64,000 nucleotides of DNA from DATFRY01 sp963764695 (GCA_963764695.1 CAVXTW010000002.1:248001-312000); one strand, 5' to 3'. Shown: positions 1 to 10,857, counted from the first letter of the stretch. Notes: generated by a model from the letters alone, not told the origin. Numbers and translations: made by a program.

Positions 1-2012
<2,012 letters not shown>

Positions 2013-2176
2013 GTCGATGTCTCCCCGTGGGCGTCGGCCGGTACGAGCGAGACATACTTAGCACCCCTGATCGTGAGCGCGCCAGACGGCGCTTGCGACA
2101 ACGAGCGAGACGCAGTGCGTCGGGATCGGTCGTCGATCCAGATCGAGACCGTCGCGTGCATGCCGTCCGGCCACGC

Positions 2177-2208
2177 GGACGCGTCCGGCCGGATTGTCGG
2201 ACGCGTCC
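2177..2208. promoter_or_regulatory. Paired palindromes, candidate operator
   Basis: The perfect palindrome GGACGCGTCC occurs at 2177-2186 and again at 2199-2208, each followed by GGCCG. The centres are 22 bp apart, about two helical turns, so two dimers could sit on one face. It lies in the 291-bp divergent gap between the pullulanase gene and the gene at 2304. No regulator gene is adjacent, so the bound protein is unknown. Confidence 0.35.
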
Positions 2209-2303
2209 GGCCGCGACAGGCCGTTGCGATCGGCGGACTCGCTGAAACGATTGTGTCCGCTCGGTCGTGGACCGCTGGCACCTACCTTGAAATGGGTCCG
2301 CGC

Positions 2304-2900
2304 ATGGTCAAGCTCGAGCTCACCAGCGGAATTCTCTCGTGGCAGTGCATTCTCGTGGCGGCGTGCGCGTGCGCATGCGCGGCCGACGACGGCGGCGTAT
2401 CCGGCGAGTCACGCGATGCACGTGTCGACGTCGTCGCAGACCACGCGCCAGATGCGTCGGTGCCGGAGCCGGACGCGGAGCCTCCAGAGCCCAGCTTCGT
2501 CGACGCGGCGTTCTATTTCGAGGCTCCCGAGGACATCGACGCCTGGTACGACCTGATCGCCGAGCTAGAGAGCGACTTCGACGACGTCTGTGGCGACACC
2601 TTCTGCGAGGGCGATTACAGCAACTTCGAATCGCTGCGCTTGCGCTGCTCCGTCGAGGAGAGCGCGGGCATCGTGGGCAGCTGCGTCTGGGTCTTCGGCG
2701 CCAGCAACGAGGAGATCGACCCGGCCACCGGGAGCGTGACCGTGCAAGGCGAGACGTTCGCCTGCGCGATGCCGGTCGGGCCCGAGACCGACATACGCGA
2801 CCTCGTGGCCGCCCTCCTGGCGCCGGGAGTGCAACCGATCCGCGCCATTCTGCCGGGCACGGACGACTCCTTCTACGACGGGCTGGTCGACTGCCTGTGA
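2304..2900 (+). CDS. Hypothetical exported Cys-rich protein
   Basis: 198 aa, no family recognised. The N-terminus has a hydrophobic stretch ending in a Cys-Ala run (AACACACAADD), which fits a lipoprotein signal. An acidic Asp/Pro/Glu linker follows (residues 30-65), then a compact domain with at least six Cys (DVCGDTFC, LRCSV, SCVWVF, FACAM and a C-terminal DCL) that could form disulfides in the periplasm or outside. An ATG at 2292 is an alternative start four codons upstream. It runs convergently into the glucoamylase gene with only 5 bp between stops. This is a lineage-typical secreted protein of unknown role. Confidence 0.7.
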   Translation: MVKLELTSGILSWQCILVAACACACAADDGGVSGESRDARVDVVADHAPDASVPEPDAEPPEPSFVDAAFYFEAPEDIDAWYDLIAELESDFDDVCGDTFCEGDYSNFESLRLRCSVEESAGIVGSCVWVFGASNEEIDPATGSVTVQGETFACAMPVGPETDIRDLVAALLAPGVQPIRAILPGTDDSFYDGLVDCL

Positions 2901-2905
2901 CGCCG

Positions 2906-4402
2906 CTACTGCGGAGCCCCGGCACCGCGCTGGGCGGCCGGCGAGAGCCCGGAGCGCTCCAGCGCCGCCGACAGGAACGCCGAGTGGCCCCAGCCGATGC
3001 CGGGGGACGAGGCGGGCTTGCCGGTCACCTTGTCGAACTGCTCGTAGATCTGCCCGCCCTCGGGCGTGTGCAGCTGGAAGCGGCGCATGATGGAGTCGCC
3101 CTTGCGGACACAGGCAGCGATGAGAGCCCTGTGCGATGCATCGCCCGGGCGAAGGGTCGCGCCAGGAGTCTGGCCACTTGCTCGGTCACCCGCGAGCGAG
3201 CGCATGAATGCCTGATTTCGCGGGGTGACCTCGAGGCTGGCGCCCTGCTCCAGCAGGCGGGCAAGCCGGTAGTAGAACTCGGCGTAGTACGCAGTGATGA
3301 GGAACCAGGGGTTGCCGCCGAAGTAGACGTCGCCCTGGTAGCGGCCGTAGCCGAGGCCCACGTCGTCGCGGGCGTTGATGGGATAGGTCCGGCGAAACAG
3401 GTCCTCGAGCGCGGCGACGGTCGCCTGGACGCGGTCGTCGAGCACCGAGTGCCTCGGCCGATCGCGATCGGCCTCCATCACGGCGACCACGATGGCGGAG
3501 TCGAGGTCGGTCTTCTTGGCCGTCCAGCCGTCGGTGGCCACGATGACCAGCTGCGAGCGCAGGAAGCCGCGCGCCGGGTCCCAGTGATCGTCGAGCAGGG
3601 TCTCGAGCCGGGCGGCGGCGGCTCCGTACTGGCTCACGCGCGACGGCTCGATGTCGTGATCGGCCAGGAGCTGCGCGCCCTTCTCGAGCGCGGACAGCTG
3701 GACCAGGCGGGTGTGGTAGTTCTCGGCGTTGTACTCCTCCCACAGGTCGAAGCCGCGCCGGGGGTAGATCGCGGCGACGAAGTCGAGGTCGGTCAGGAGG
3801 ATCTCGAGGGCCAGGGGATCGAGGCCGGGGCCGGCGCTCTGTCGATCGGCGGCGCGCAGGTACTTGATGACCGTGAGCGCGCGCAAGGCCGGCCCGTCGT
3901 ACTGCGGGCGCGACCAGGGCAAGGTGTCCGGATCGCCCTCGACCGAGAAGCGGGGCTCGCCGAGCCCGTAGCGAGAGGGGATGGTCTGCAACCGGCGCGA
4001 CAGAGTCAGAAAGTCGCGCATCATCCCCGGCAGCCGCTCGGGCTGGGCGTAGGTCTTCTGGCTGGCGGCGACCTCGACCACGACGCGCATGACGTTCGAG
4101 GAGTCGCGGATCCAGTGGAAGTAGTAGTCAGGATCCTTCTTCGACAGCGCGCCGACCACGATGCCGCGGGCCGGGCGCGGCCCGCCCGTCCGCTTGGGCT
4201 CCTCGGGCGAGATGTTGCGCAAAAGGTGGCTCCACGATCGCTCCTCCTGGCGCCGCATCCAGGTGTCGAGCGGCTCGAGGCTGGCGAGCGACGGCGCCCC
4301 GCTCCCGGGCGCACCGTCAGGGTCGGTCAGACCCTGCGAGCATGCCGAGACCGAGAGCGCAGCCAGGGGGACGAGCCAGGATCGGGCCATACCGCGGCTC
4401 AT
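2906..4402 (-). CDS. GH15 glucoamylase-like lipoprotein
   Basis: 498 aa. Predicted to release glucose from the non-reducing ends of alpha-glucans, outside the cytoplasm: the N-terminus carries a signal with lipobox LSVSAC (Cys 21). GH15 signatures are visible: YYFHWIRDSS near residue 92, PQYDGPALRA, FDLWEEYN with the proposed acid Glu near 220, GNPWFLITAYYAEFYYR near 365, and GWGHSAF close to the C-terminus. Length fits a one-domain fungal/bacterial glucoamylase. The start is 6 bp after the stop of the ATP-grasp gene on the same strand, so they may be cotranscribed, though no shared function is obvious. A second ATG four codons in is possible. Confidence 0.9.
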   Translation of the reverse strand: MSRGMARSWLVPLAALSVSACSQGLTDPDGAPGSGAPSLASLEPLDTWMRRQEERSWSHLLRNISPEEPKRTGGPRPARGIVVGALSKKDPDYYFHWIRDSSNVMRVVVEVAASQKTYAQPERLPGMMRDFLTLSRRLQTIPSRYGLGEPRFSVEGDPDTLPWSRPQYDGPALRALTVIKYLRAADRQSAGPGLDPLALEILLTDLDFVAAIYPRRGFDLWEEYNAENYHTRLVQLSALEKGAQLLADHDIEPSRVSQYGAAAARLETLLDDHWDPARGFLRSQLVIVATDGWTAKKTDLDSAIVVAVMEADRDRPRHSVLDDRVQATVAALEDLFRRTYPINARDDVGLGYGRYQGDVYFGGNPWFLITAYYAEFYYRLARLLEQGASLEVTPRNQAFMRSLAGDRASGQTPGATLRPGDASHRALIAACVRKGDSIMRRFQLHTPEGGQIYEQFDKVTGKPASSPGIGWGHSAFLSAALERSGLSPAAQRGAGAPQ

Positions 4403-4408
4403 GCGTCC

Positions 4409-5623
4409 TCAGCCGTACTGGACCTGGATGGTCTCGACGATCGTCTTCATCGCCGACAGGACGACCTGGGTGTCCGGGTCGCGGACGATCACGTAGCCGT
4501 CGCCCTCGTAGGTGTCGGCGCGGCCGGCTCCCGGCTGGGGCAGTCGCGACTCGACCACGTGGCGGCCGACCAGCTCGTTGGCCCGATCGACGCCGGTCAC
4601 GCGGACGACCTGGCCGCGGCCGACGCCGCGCAGGTAGGCGCAGCCGACCGCGTAGCGGCGCTCGAACGGGCCGTCGAAGGCGTCGTCGACGACGGCGCGG
4701 GCCCAGGCCCGGTACATGTCGGTGTCGTGGGCGTAGCTGTTGAGGCGGACGATGTGGGCGCCGGGCGGGCGCGCCGCGATCTCGCCGATGGCGAGGCCGC
4801 CGTCGTCGCGGCGGAACCACTCCATGTGGGTGAAGCCGGTCTCCAGGCCCAGCGCCTTGACCGCGCGCTCGCCGAGCTGGCGCGCGTCGGCCAGCTCCGG
4901 CCCGGAGATGTCGCGTGGCAGCACCACCACCCACTGGACCCAGGGCGTCTCCAGCACCTCGAGCGGCGTCGGGTAGTAGCGCGACATCGAGTGAAAGCGG
5001 ACCTGGCCGCCGACGGTGATGGTCTCGAAGCTGTACTCCTGGCCGCGCAGGAACTCCTCGGCGAGGGCCGGCTGCTCCGGCGATGCGTGAATCGCCGCCA
5101 GCGCGGCGCGCAGCTCGTCGAGCGAGCGCACGCGCCAGGTCGCCTTGGCGCCCATCCCGGCCGGCGGCTTGAGCACCATCGGAAAGCCGACCTCGTGGGC
5201 GAACGACTCGGCGTCGCTCCAGGTGCGGAGCAGGCGGTGGCGGGCGCAGGGCAGGCCGTGGCGGCGCAGCTCGTCCTTCATGCGCGCCTTGTCGCGGAAC
5301 AGGTCGGCGGTGCCCGGATCGGTGCCGGTCACGCCGAGCGCGCGGCGCACCTCGGCCAGCTGGACCTGGAGCGGCTCGAGGATGCCGAGGATGCGGTGGA
5401 TCGGCCCGTGGCGGCGGCGCAGCAGATCGCCCGCCTCGGTGAGCTGTCCGGTGTCGAGGCCGTCGCCGACGCGGACCACGTCCGCGAACAGGCGGGCGTC
5501 GTCGCCGCCCGGCGGCTCCTGCATGATGCCGAGGAAGCGGACGTCGCTCAGCGCGGCTGCGGCGCGGGCGAACCGCATCGTGGTCTCGAGGGGAAACGGC
5601 GCCGCAAACACGACGTTGCGCAT
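4409..5623 (-). CDS. ATP-grasp carboxylate-amine ligase family protein
   Basis: 404 aa, cytoplasmic. ATP-grasp enzymes activate a carboxylate as acylphosphate and join it to an amine or thiol. An N-terminal Rossmann-like preATP-grasp domain covers residues 1-110. The ATP-grasp core follows, with FPMVLKPPAGMGAK (Lys loop near 160), a Glu pair in LAEEFLRGQEYSFE, and the metal-binding end THMEWF...GEIAARPPGAH (about 275-300). It is clearly paralogous to the next gene and to the ligase at 23693-24919; all three share THMEWF and GEI-x-x-RP-x-G. The substrate is unknown. The ATG at 5623 lacks a good Shine-Dalgarno sequence and lies only 24 bp from the divergent paralogue. Confidence 0.85.
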   Translation of the reverse strand: MRNVVFAAPFPLETTMRFARAAAALSDVRFLGIMQEPPGGDDARLFADVVRVGDGLDTGQLTEAGDLLRRRHGPIHRILGILEPLQVQLAEVRRALGVTGTDPGTADLFRDKARMKDELRRHGLPCARHRLLRTWSDAESFAHEVGFPMVLKPPAGMGAKATWRVRSLDELRAALAAIHASPEQPALAEEFLRGQEYSFETITVGGQVRFHSMSRYYPTPLEVLETPWVQWVVVLPRDISGPELADARQLGERAVKALGLETGFTHMEWFRRDDGGLAIGEIAARPPGAHIVRLNSYAHDTDMYRAWARAVVDDAFDGPFERRYAVGCAYLRGVGRGQVVRVTGVDRANELVGRHVVESRLPQPGAGRADTYEGDGYVIVRDPDTQVVLSAMKTIVETIQVQYG

Positions 5624-5647
5624 GAGCTGCGTTGTACCATGGCGGCC

Positions 5648-6865
5648 ATGAAAGCCGTTTTCCTGGCGCCGAACTATCCGCCGGAGATGCAGCAGTACAC
5701 GCGCGGTCTCGCCGAGGTGGGCGTCAGGGTCTACGGCGTCGGTGACACGCACGTCGGCGGGTTGCCGGCGTCGCTCAAGCCGTATCTGACCGACTACCTG
5801 CAGGTGCCGCGGATCCTGGATGACGACGACGTGGTGGCGCGGGTCTCGGACTGGATGCGCGGGCGCGAGGTCGACCGCGTGCTGACCAACTGGGAGGTCA
5901 TGGTGCTGACCGCCGCGCGGCTGCGCGAGCGGTTCGGCGTGCCGGGCATGACCGTCGACACGGTGCGCGGGTTCCGGGACAAGCAGCTGATGAAGGAACG
6001 GGTGGAGGCGGCCGGGCTGCGCGTGCCGCGCGCCGAGCGGGTGCGCACCATCGCGGAGGCGCGCTCCGCGGCCGAGCGCATCGGCTTCCCGCTCATCCTC
6101 AAGCCGATCGCCGGGGCCGGCAGCGCCGACACGCACCGGGTCGACGACGCGGGCGAGCTCGAGACCGTGCTGCGCCGCATGCTGCACGTGAGCGAGGCCA
6201 GCTGCGAGGAGTTCATCGACGGCGAGGAGTTCACCTTCGACACCGTCTGCATCGAGGGCAGGCCGGCCTTCGTCAATGTGGCCCAGTACCTGCCCAAGCC
6301 GCTCATCGCCCGCACCAACGAGTGGATAAGTCCCGTCATCGTCACGGTGCGCCATCTCGAGCAGCCGGCGCTGCGCGATGGCGTCGCGCTCGGCCACAAG
6401 GTGCTGGGCGCGCTCGGCATGGGGGACGGCTTCACGCACATGGAGTGGTTCCGCAAGCCGGACGGCGAGGTCGTGTTCGGCGAGATCGGGTGTCGGCCCG
6501 GAGGGGCCCATCTGGTCGATCAGATGAACTACACCTGCGACATCGACCTGTTCCGCGAGTGGGCGCGCGCGGTCTGCCTGGGGCGCTTCGACGCGCCGAC
6601 CGAGCGCAAGTTCAACGCGGCCATCATCTTCAAGCGCGCCATCGGCAAGGGGCGCATCACCCGCATCGACGGACTGGGCGAGTTCATGCGCCGCTTCGGC
6701 GAGCACGTCGTCGACCAGCGGCTGCTGCCGGTCGGGGCACCCCGCCGCGACTGGAAGCAGACCCTCGTCTCCGACGGCTTCATCCTCCTGCGCCACCCGG
6801 ACTGGGACGCCGCCTGCACGCTGGCCGCGGAGGCAGCCCGCTCGATCACCATGTACGCCGAGTGA
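5648..6865 (+). CDS. ATP-grasp carboxylate-amine ligase family protein
   Basis: 405 aa, cytoplasmic, same subfamily as its divergent neighbour. Residues 1-110 form the preATP-grasp domain (MKAVFLAPNYPPEM), then FPLILKPIAGAGSADTH, EEFIDGEEFTFDT, and the metal-site block THMEWF...GEIGCRPGGAH. The acceptor and donor are unknown. ATG 5648 gives the family-typical MKAVFLAP start; ATG 5639 three codons earlier is also in frame. No clear ribosome-binding site exists, and the promoters of the divergent pair must overlap the coding DNA or be leaderless. The stop codon is the first TGA of the 18-bp tandem repeat that follows. Confidence 0.85.
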   Translation: MKAVFLAPNYPPEMQQYTRGLAEVGVRVYGVGDTHVGGLPASLKPYLTDYLQVPRILDDDDVVARVSDWMRGREVDRVLTNWEVMVLTAARLRERFGVPGMTVDTVRGFRDKQLMKERVEAAGLRVPRAERVRTIAEARSAAERIGFPLILKPIAGAGSADTHRVDDAGELETVLRRMLHVSEASCEEFIDGEEFTFDTVCIEGRPAFVNVAQYLPKPLIARTNEWISPVIVTVRHLEQPALRDGVALGHKVLGALGMGDGFTHMEWFRKPDGEVVFGEIGCRPGGAHLVDQMNYTCDIDLFREWARAVCLGRFDAPTERKFNAAIIFKRAIGKGRITRIDGLGEFMRRFGEHVVDQRLLPVGAPRRDWKQTLVSDGFILLRHPDWDAACTLAAEAARSITMYAE

Positions 6866-6948
6866 GCCGGCGGGGCCAAATGAGCCGGCGGGGCCAAATG
6901 AGCCGGCGGGGCCGAGTGAGCCGGAGGGGGCCGAGTGAGCCGGAGGGG
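6861..6948. repeat. 18-bp tandem repeat, about 5 copies
   Basis: Units at 6861, 6879, 6897, 6915 (19 bp) and a partial one at 6934, each a variant of AGTGAGCCGGCGGGGCCA. The first unit contains the stop of the ATP-grasp gene. Since the first periods are 18 bp, the TGAs stay in that reading frame. It fills most of the gap to the next gene. Origin by replication slippage is likely. Confidence 0.9.
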
Positions 6949-6992
6949 AAGGGCGCCCGCCGAGCCGTGAGCTTTCGCGCTACGCTTGCTCG

Positions 6993-7805
6993 GTGACTCG
7001 CTTCGCCGCGCTGATCGCGCTTCTGGGCGCGGCGTCGGCGTGCGGCAATCCGCAGCAGGAAGGCGACGGGCCGGAGGCGGCCGGGCAGCCGTCGGGCGCC
7101 GAGATGCGGGTCCTGTTCATCGGCAACAGCCTCACGTACGCCAACGATCTGCCCGGCATGGTGCAGGCGCTGGCGGCCGGCAGCTCGCCTGTCGATGTCT
7201 CCATGGTGGCCAGTCCCAACTTCAGCCTGGACGACCACCGCGCCAGCGGCGACGCGATCCGGGCCATCGCCGGGGGACGCTGGGACTTCGTGGTGCTGCA
7301 GCAGGGACCGTCGTCCTTGCCGGAGAGCCGGCAGCAGCTGCGCGCCTCGGTGGTCGCGTTCGCCGACGAGATCAGGCGGGCCGGGGCGCGGCCGGCGCTC
7401 TACATGGTGTGGCCGTCGGCCGATCGCGCCGTGGACTTCGAGCGGTCGTCCGAGTCGTACGCGCTGGCCGCCGCCGATGTCGATGGGGTGCTGCTGCCGG
7501 CGGGAGATGCGTGGCGGGCGGCGTGGCGGCGCGATTCGTCGCTTCCGCTCTACGGTCCGGACGGGTTTCATCCGTCGCCGACCGGGTCGTACCTGGCCGC
7601 ACTCGCCGTCTACAGCGGCCTGCTTCGCACTACATCGATCGGACTCCCGGCGTCGATCCGCACGCGATCGGGCCAGGCGGTCGAGGTCGCGCCGCCGGTT
7701 GCGCGCGTCCTGCAGGAGTCGGCCGACGAGGCGATCGCGGCGCGCATGCCGGAAGGTGCCACGAGGCCGCCGGCACACACGGCGCCGGGGCCGGCGGCGC
7801 AGTAA
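6993..7805 (+). CDS. SGNH/GDSL-family hydrolase, lipoprotein
   Basis: 270 aa. Predicted exported esterase/acylhydrolase of unknown substrate. A lipoprotein signal (LLGAASAC, Cys 17) is followed by a linker, then block I FIGNSLTYAND with the nucleophile Ser near residue 47, VVLQQGPSS (block II/III region), and block V DGFHPSPTGSYLAA with the Asp-x-x-His pair near 190. The last 50 residues are Ala/Pro-rich and probably disordered. The GTG at 6993 is chosen because it gives the complete signal peptide. The gene is followed after 11 bp by the glycerophosphodiesterase, suggesting cotranscription. Confidence 0.85.
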   Translation: MTRFAALIALLGAASACGNPQQEGDGPEAAGQPSGAEMRVLFIGNSLTYANDLPGMVQALAAGSSPVDVSMVASPNFSLDDHRASGDAIRAIAGGRWDFVVLQQGPSSLPESRQQLRASVVAFADEIRRAGARPALYMVWPSADRAVDFERSSESYALAAADVDGVLLPAGDAWRAAWRRDSSLPLYGPDGFHPSPTGSYLAALAVYSGLLRTTSIGLPASIRTRSGQAVEVAPPVARVLQESADEAIAARMPEGATRPPAHTAPGPAAQ

Positions 7806-7816
7806 GCTCCCAGGCA

Positions 7817-8764
7817 ATGGCGCCCCCCGTGCCGGTCCGCACCTCTGCCGTGAGCGAGCCGGCCGCGCTGAAGCCACGCCGCTGGCGCCGCCGCCTGATC
7901 GTGCTCGTCTCCATCCTGGTCGCGGCGTATGGATCGCTGTGGCTGGTCCGCTGCACGCGCGACTTCGAGCCGGTGCGCCAGCGGCCGTTCCTGACCGGTG
8001 GGCCGCTGGTCATCGCGCACCGCGGCGCGTCCGGGACCGAGACCGAGCACACGCTGACGGCGTACCGGCGCGCGCTGGACGACGGAGCCGAGGTGCTCGA
8101 GCTCGACGTGCACCGGTCGCGCGACGGATCCATCGTCGTGTCGCACGATCGCAACCTGGACCGGGCGCTCGGCGTGCCGCGCGCGATCATCGACCACGAT
8201 CTGCGCTCGCTGCGCAGCGAGCTGGCCGCGCGCTATCCGGCCGCCGATCCGGCCACGCTGCTGCCCACGCTGGACGAGGTGATGGTCGCGTTCCCGGAGG
8301 CGCGCCTCAACATCGAGCTCAAGAGCGACTCGGCCGAGCTGGCCGATGCGGTCGCCGCATCGATCGAACGGCACGGCCGGGCCGAGAAGGTGCTGGTGGC
8401 CAGCTTCCACGGCGATGTCCTGGCTCACTTCAGGGCCCGCACGCACGGCCAGGTCGCGACCAGCGCGTCTCTGCGCGAGGCGGCGCGCTTCTATGTCTGC
8501 TACCTGTTCGATGTGCCCTGCCGGCCGGAGTACGAGGCGCTGCAGATCCCGGTGCGCCTGCGCAGCAGCTGGCCGCGCTTCCAGCTCGACAGCCCCGAGT
8601 TCGTCGCGTTCGCACACCGCCACGGGCTTGCCGTGCAGTACTGGACGATCGACGACCCGGGCGCCATTGCCCGCCTGCTCGCCGCCGGCGCCGACGGCAT
8701 CATGACCAACCACCCGGCCCGCGCCGCCGCGGTGCGCGCCGAGCGATCGCAGGCCTCGCGGTAG
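7817..8764 (+). CDS. Glycerophosphodiester phosphodiesterase, membrane-anchored
   Basis: 315 aa. Hydrolyses glycerophosphodiesters (deacylated phospholipids) to glycerol-3-phosphate plus alcohol. Residues 28-46 form one membrane segment, so the TIM-barrel domain is probably periplasmic. Catalytic motifs: IAHRGASG (about residue 66, general acid/base His), ELDVHRSRDG with metal Glu/Asp, SHDRNLD with the second His, and NIELK. The C-terminal GIMTNHP is family-typical. It lies 11 bp behind the SGNH hydrolase, so the two may act together on lipids. Length fits the short GDPD class. Confidence 0.9.
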   Translation: MAPPVPVRTSAVSEPAALKPRRWRRRLIVLVSILVAAYGSLWLVRCTRDFEPVRQRPFLTGGPLVIAHRGASGTETEHTLTAYRRALDDGAEVLELDVHRSRDGSIVVSHDRNLDRALGVPRAIIDHDLRSLRSELAARYPAADPATLLPTLDEVMVAFPEARLNIELKSDSAELADAVAASIERHGRAEKVLVASFHGDVLAHFRARTHGQVATSASLREAARFYVCYLFDVPCRPEYEALQIPVRLRSSWPRFQLDSPEFVAFAHRHGLAVQYWTIDDPGAIARLLAAGADGIMTNHPARAAAVRAERSQASR

Positions 8765-8809
8765 CCGGCTTCGCGTCGAGCGAGCCTGGCCGCCAGGCCA
8801 GCCGGCGCG

Positions 8810-9544
8810 TCAGCGGGCCAGATCGTCGAGCAATGCGGCCAGCTCGCGCGGGTGCGTGATGTACGGCAGGTGCGGCGTGTCCAGCTGCCGGCACTGCCAG
8901 CCGGCCGCGCGCGCGGCCGCGGCGTAGCGGTCGAAGTGCGGGGCGTTCCAGCCAAGACATCGCACGTACGTGTGCGGCAGCGTCTCGGCGCGGGCGTCGG
9001 TCCGGCGCACCGGCTGCGTGAAGTGGCCGAACGGGGTCGGCACGAGACGCTCGAGCACCCAGCGCAGATCAGCCTCGTCGGTGACCTGCCAGGCCGCGGG
9101 CACGAACTGCTCCCACGGCTGGGCGGCGAAGCGCGGCAGCAGCCAGCCGTCACCCTCGCTCTCCACCAGCGCGCGCATCGCCGCTCCCCGCTCGGGCGGG
9201 ATCAGGTCGACAACGGACTGGCCGTGTGCGGGCGTGAACGCGTCCAGGTAGACCAGCTTCGCCACGCGCTCGGGCACGCGATCGGCGACTCCGGTGATGA
9301 CCATGCCGCCCGAGCTGTTGCCGACCAGGATGGCGTCGCGCACGTCGTCGCAGGTCAGCACGCGGACGATGTCCTCGACGTGAGTGTCGAGCCCGACCTC
9401 GGGCCGCGCCAGGTGCGCGCGTTCACCGAGGCCGGTCAGCGTCGGAGTGAGCACCGCGTGGCCCGCGTCGCGCAGCAGCGGGACCAGCTTCCTCCAGCAC
9501 CATCCACCGAACCAGGCGGGGTGCACCAGCACGAACACCCCCAT
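8810..9544 (-). CDS. Alpha/beta hydrolase (methylesterase/EstC-like)
   Basis: 244 aa, no signal peptide, cytoplasmic. Resembles the plant-type methylesterase/hydroxynitrile lyase group: FVLVHPAWFGGWCW (oxyanion-hole segment), GLGERAHLARPEVGLDTHVEDI, the nucleophile elbow GNSSGG (Ser near residue 95), and a C-terminal His in LDTPHLPYITHP. The substrate cannot be told from sequence. It is 65 bp downstream of the CoA-binding gene on the same strand and convergent with the glycerophosphodiesterase. Confidence 0.85.
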   Translation of the reverse strand: MGVFVLVHPAWFGGWCWRKLVPLLRDAGHAVLTPTLTGLGERAHLARPEVGLDTHVEDIVRVLTCDDVRDAILVGNSSGGMVITGVADRVPERVAKLVYLDAFTPAHGQSVVDLIPPERGAAMRALVESEGDGWLLPRFAAQPWEQFVPAAWQVTDEADLRWVLERLVPTPFGHFTQPVRRTDARAETLPHTYVRCLGWNAPHFDRYAAAARAAGWQCRQLDTPHLPYITHPRELAALLDDLAR

Positions 9545-9609
9545 CGCAATTCCATCCTAGGCCCCATCGAACGAGCCCGGCAATGACGAAATCACCGACG
9601 GGGCAGCCG

Positions 9610-10056
9610 TCAGCGCGCGGCCAGCAGCCCGGAGCGGCGGAAGCGCTTGTGGTCGGCCAGGGTGCAGCGGTCCTGCACGACGTCGAGCCCGGCCGCGACC
9701 AGGGCGGCCGCCACACGGTCGTTGCGGATGCCGAGCTGGAACCAGATCGCGCCCGGCGCCGGCTTCATGGCGAGGAGCTCGTCCAGGTGATCGTCGAGGG
9801 CGTCCGGCCGGCGGAAGATGTCGACCAGATCGACCGGCTCGGTGAGGTCGGTCACGCGCGCGACCACCGGCTCGCCCCACAGCGTCTGGCCGGCCAGCTG
9901 CGGGTTGACCGGCAGCACGCGGTAGCCCTGTCCGTGCAGGTATTCCGGCACGTAGAACGCGGCCCGGTGAGACTCGTGGTGCGCGCCCAGGACCGCGACG
10001 ACGCGCGAGCGCTCCAGCACGTTCACGATGTCTGTCTCGCGAATCAGCTCCGCCAT
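9610..10056 (-). CDS. CoA-binding domain protein (YccU-like)
   Basis: 148 aa, a single Rossmann-fold CoA_binding_2 domain. Visible are VVAVLGAHHESHRAAFYVPEYLHGQGYRVLPVNP (nucleotide-binding strand-loop-helix; here Gly-Ala rather than Gly-x-Ser), LVDIFRRP, and WFQLGIRND (about 105). Such proteins bind CoA in vitro but have no agreed function. Length is normal for the family. The start ATG at 10056 begins a short 173-bp gap divergent from the lipoprotein gene. Confidence 0.85.
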   Translation of the reverse strand: MAELIRETDIVNVLERSRVVAVLGAHHESHRAAFYVPEYLHGQGYRVLPVNPQLAGQTLWGEPVVARVTDLTEPVDLVDIFRRPDALDDHLDELLAMKPAPGAIWFQLGIRNDRVAAALVAAGLDVVQDRCTLADHKRFRRSGLLAAR

Positions 10057-10229
10057 CTGGCGACTATGCGCGCTGCGCTACACGTGCGCCAGCGAGTGAG
10101 GCCCGATGCTCACCGTGCGGAACCGCCACGATCGCGCGGCCTGGCCATCGCGCAAGCTCGCGTCGCCAAACAGGCCAGGTGGCATGCCTCGTGCTCCATC
10201 ACCGAGTCGAAACCGACACGAGGTGAATC

Positions 10230-10808
10230 ATGCGCACTGTAACGACCGTGCTGATCGCCGGCAGCCTGCTGTTCGGTGCTGCCGCGTGCAAGAAGAGCGA
10301 GGACCGCGGCGACATGGGGCCCACCACGCCCAAGGCGGTCGAGGAGAGCGAGCAGGCCACCAAGGAGGCCAGCGAGGACGTCCAGGACGTGCGCGAGGAG
10401 ATGAAGGACGGCGAGGGCAGCGTCCGCGAGGAGAAGATCGAGCTCAAGGAAGAGAAGGGCGACTTCAAGCAACAGCGCGAGAAGTTCGTCGAGCTGGCCA
10501 AGAAGAAGATGAGCGAGCTGGACGGGCGCATCGAAGCCCTCAAGGCCGACTACGAGGAGAACGGCGCCAGGCTCAAGGCCGACACCAAGGAGGAGCTGGC
10601 CGCCATGGTCAAGAAGCTGGAGGAAAAGCGCGCCGAGGCCCGCGCCTCGTTCGACCGCGCGGCCAACGCCACCGAGGCGGGCTGGAACGACCTCGAGAGG
10701 AGCACGGGGCAGGCGCTGGACGACCTGCAGGCGGCGACCGAGTCGGCGGACCACAAGTTCGACGATTCCGGCATCGAGCGCGCCGAGGTCAAGGCCAAGC
10801 TGAAGTAG
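10230..10808 (+). CDS. Coiled-coil lipoprotein, unknown function
   Basis: 192 aa. A signal with lipobox FGAAAC (Cys 20) is followed by a highly charged Glu/Lys-rich helix from about residue 35 to the C-terminus, with heptad-like spacing (KEEKGDFKQQREKFVELAKKK). It resembles exported all-helical proteins that coat the envelope or bind DNA or peptidoglycan, but there is no diagnostic motif. AGGTG lies seven bases before the ATG. A strong hairpin follows the stop. Confidence 0.75.
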   Translation: MRTVTTVLIAGSLLFGAAACKKSEDRGDMGPTTPKAVEESEQATKEASEDVQDVREEMKDGEGSVREEKIELKEEKGDFKQQREKFVELAKKKMSELDGRIEALKADYEENGARLKADTKEELAAMVKKLEEKRAEARASFDRAANATEAGWNDLERSTGQALDDLQAATESADHKFDDSGIERAEVKAKLK

Positions 10809-10814
10809 CCGCGT

Positions 10815-10844
10815 GCGCCGCCCGGCAGCGTCGCCGGGCGGCGC
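10815..10844 (+). terminator. Perfect 12-bp hairpin, probable terminator
   Basis: GCGCCGCCCGGC (10815-10826) and GCCGGGCGGCGC (10833-10844) pair perfectly around a 6-nt loop, starting 6 bp after the coiled-coil lipoprotein stop. There is no U-tract, which is common for GC-rich genomes. It also precedes the asparaginase-like gene and may insulate it. Confidence 0.6.
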
Positions 10845-10857
10845 GGTCTGCGCTACC

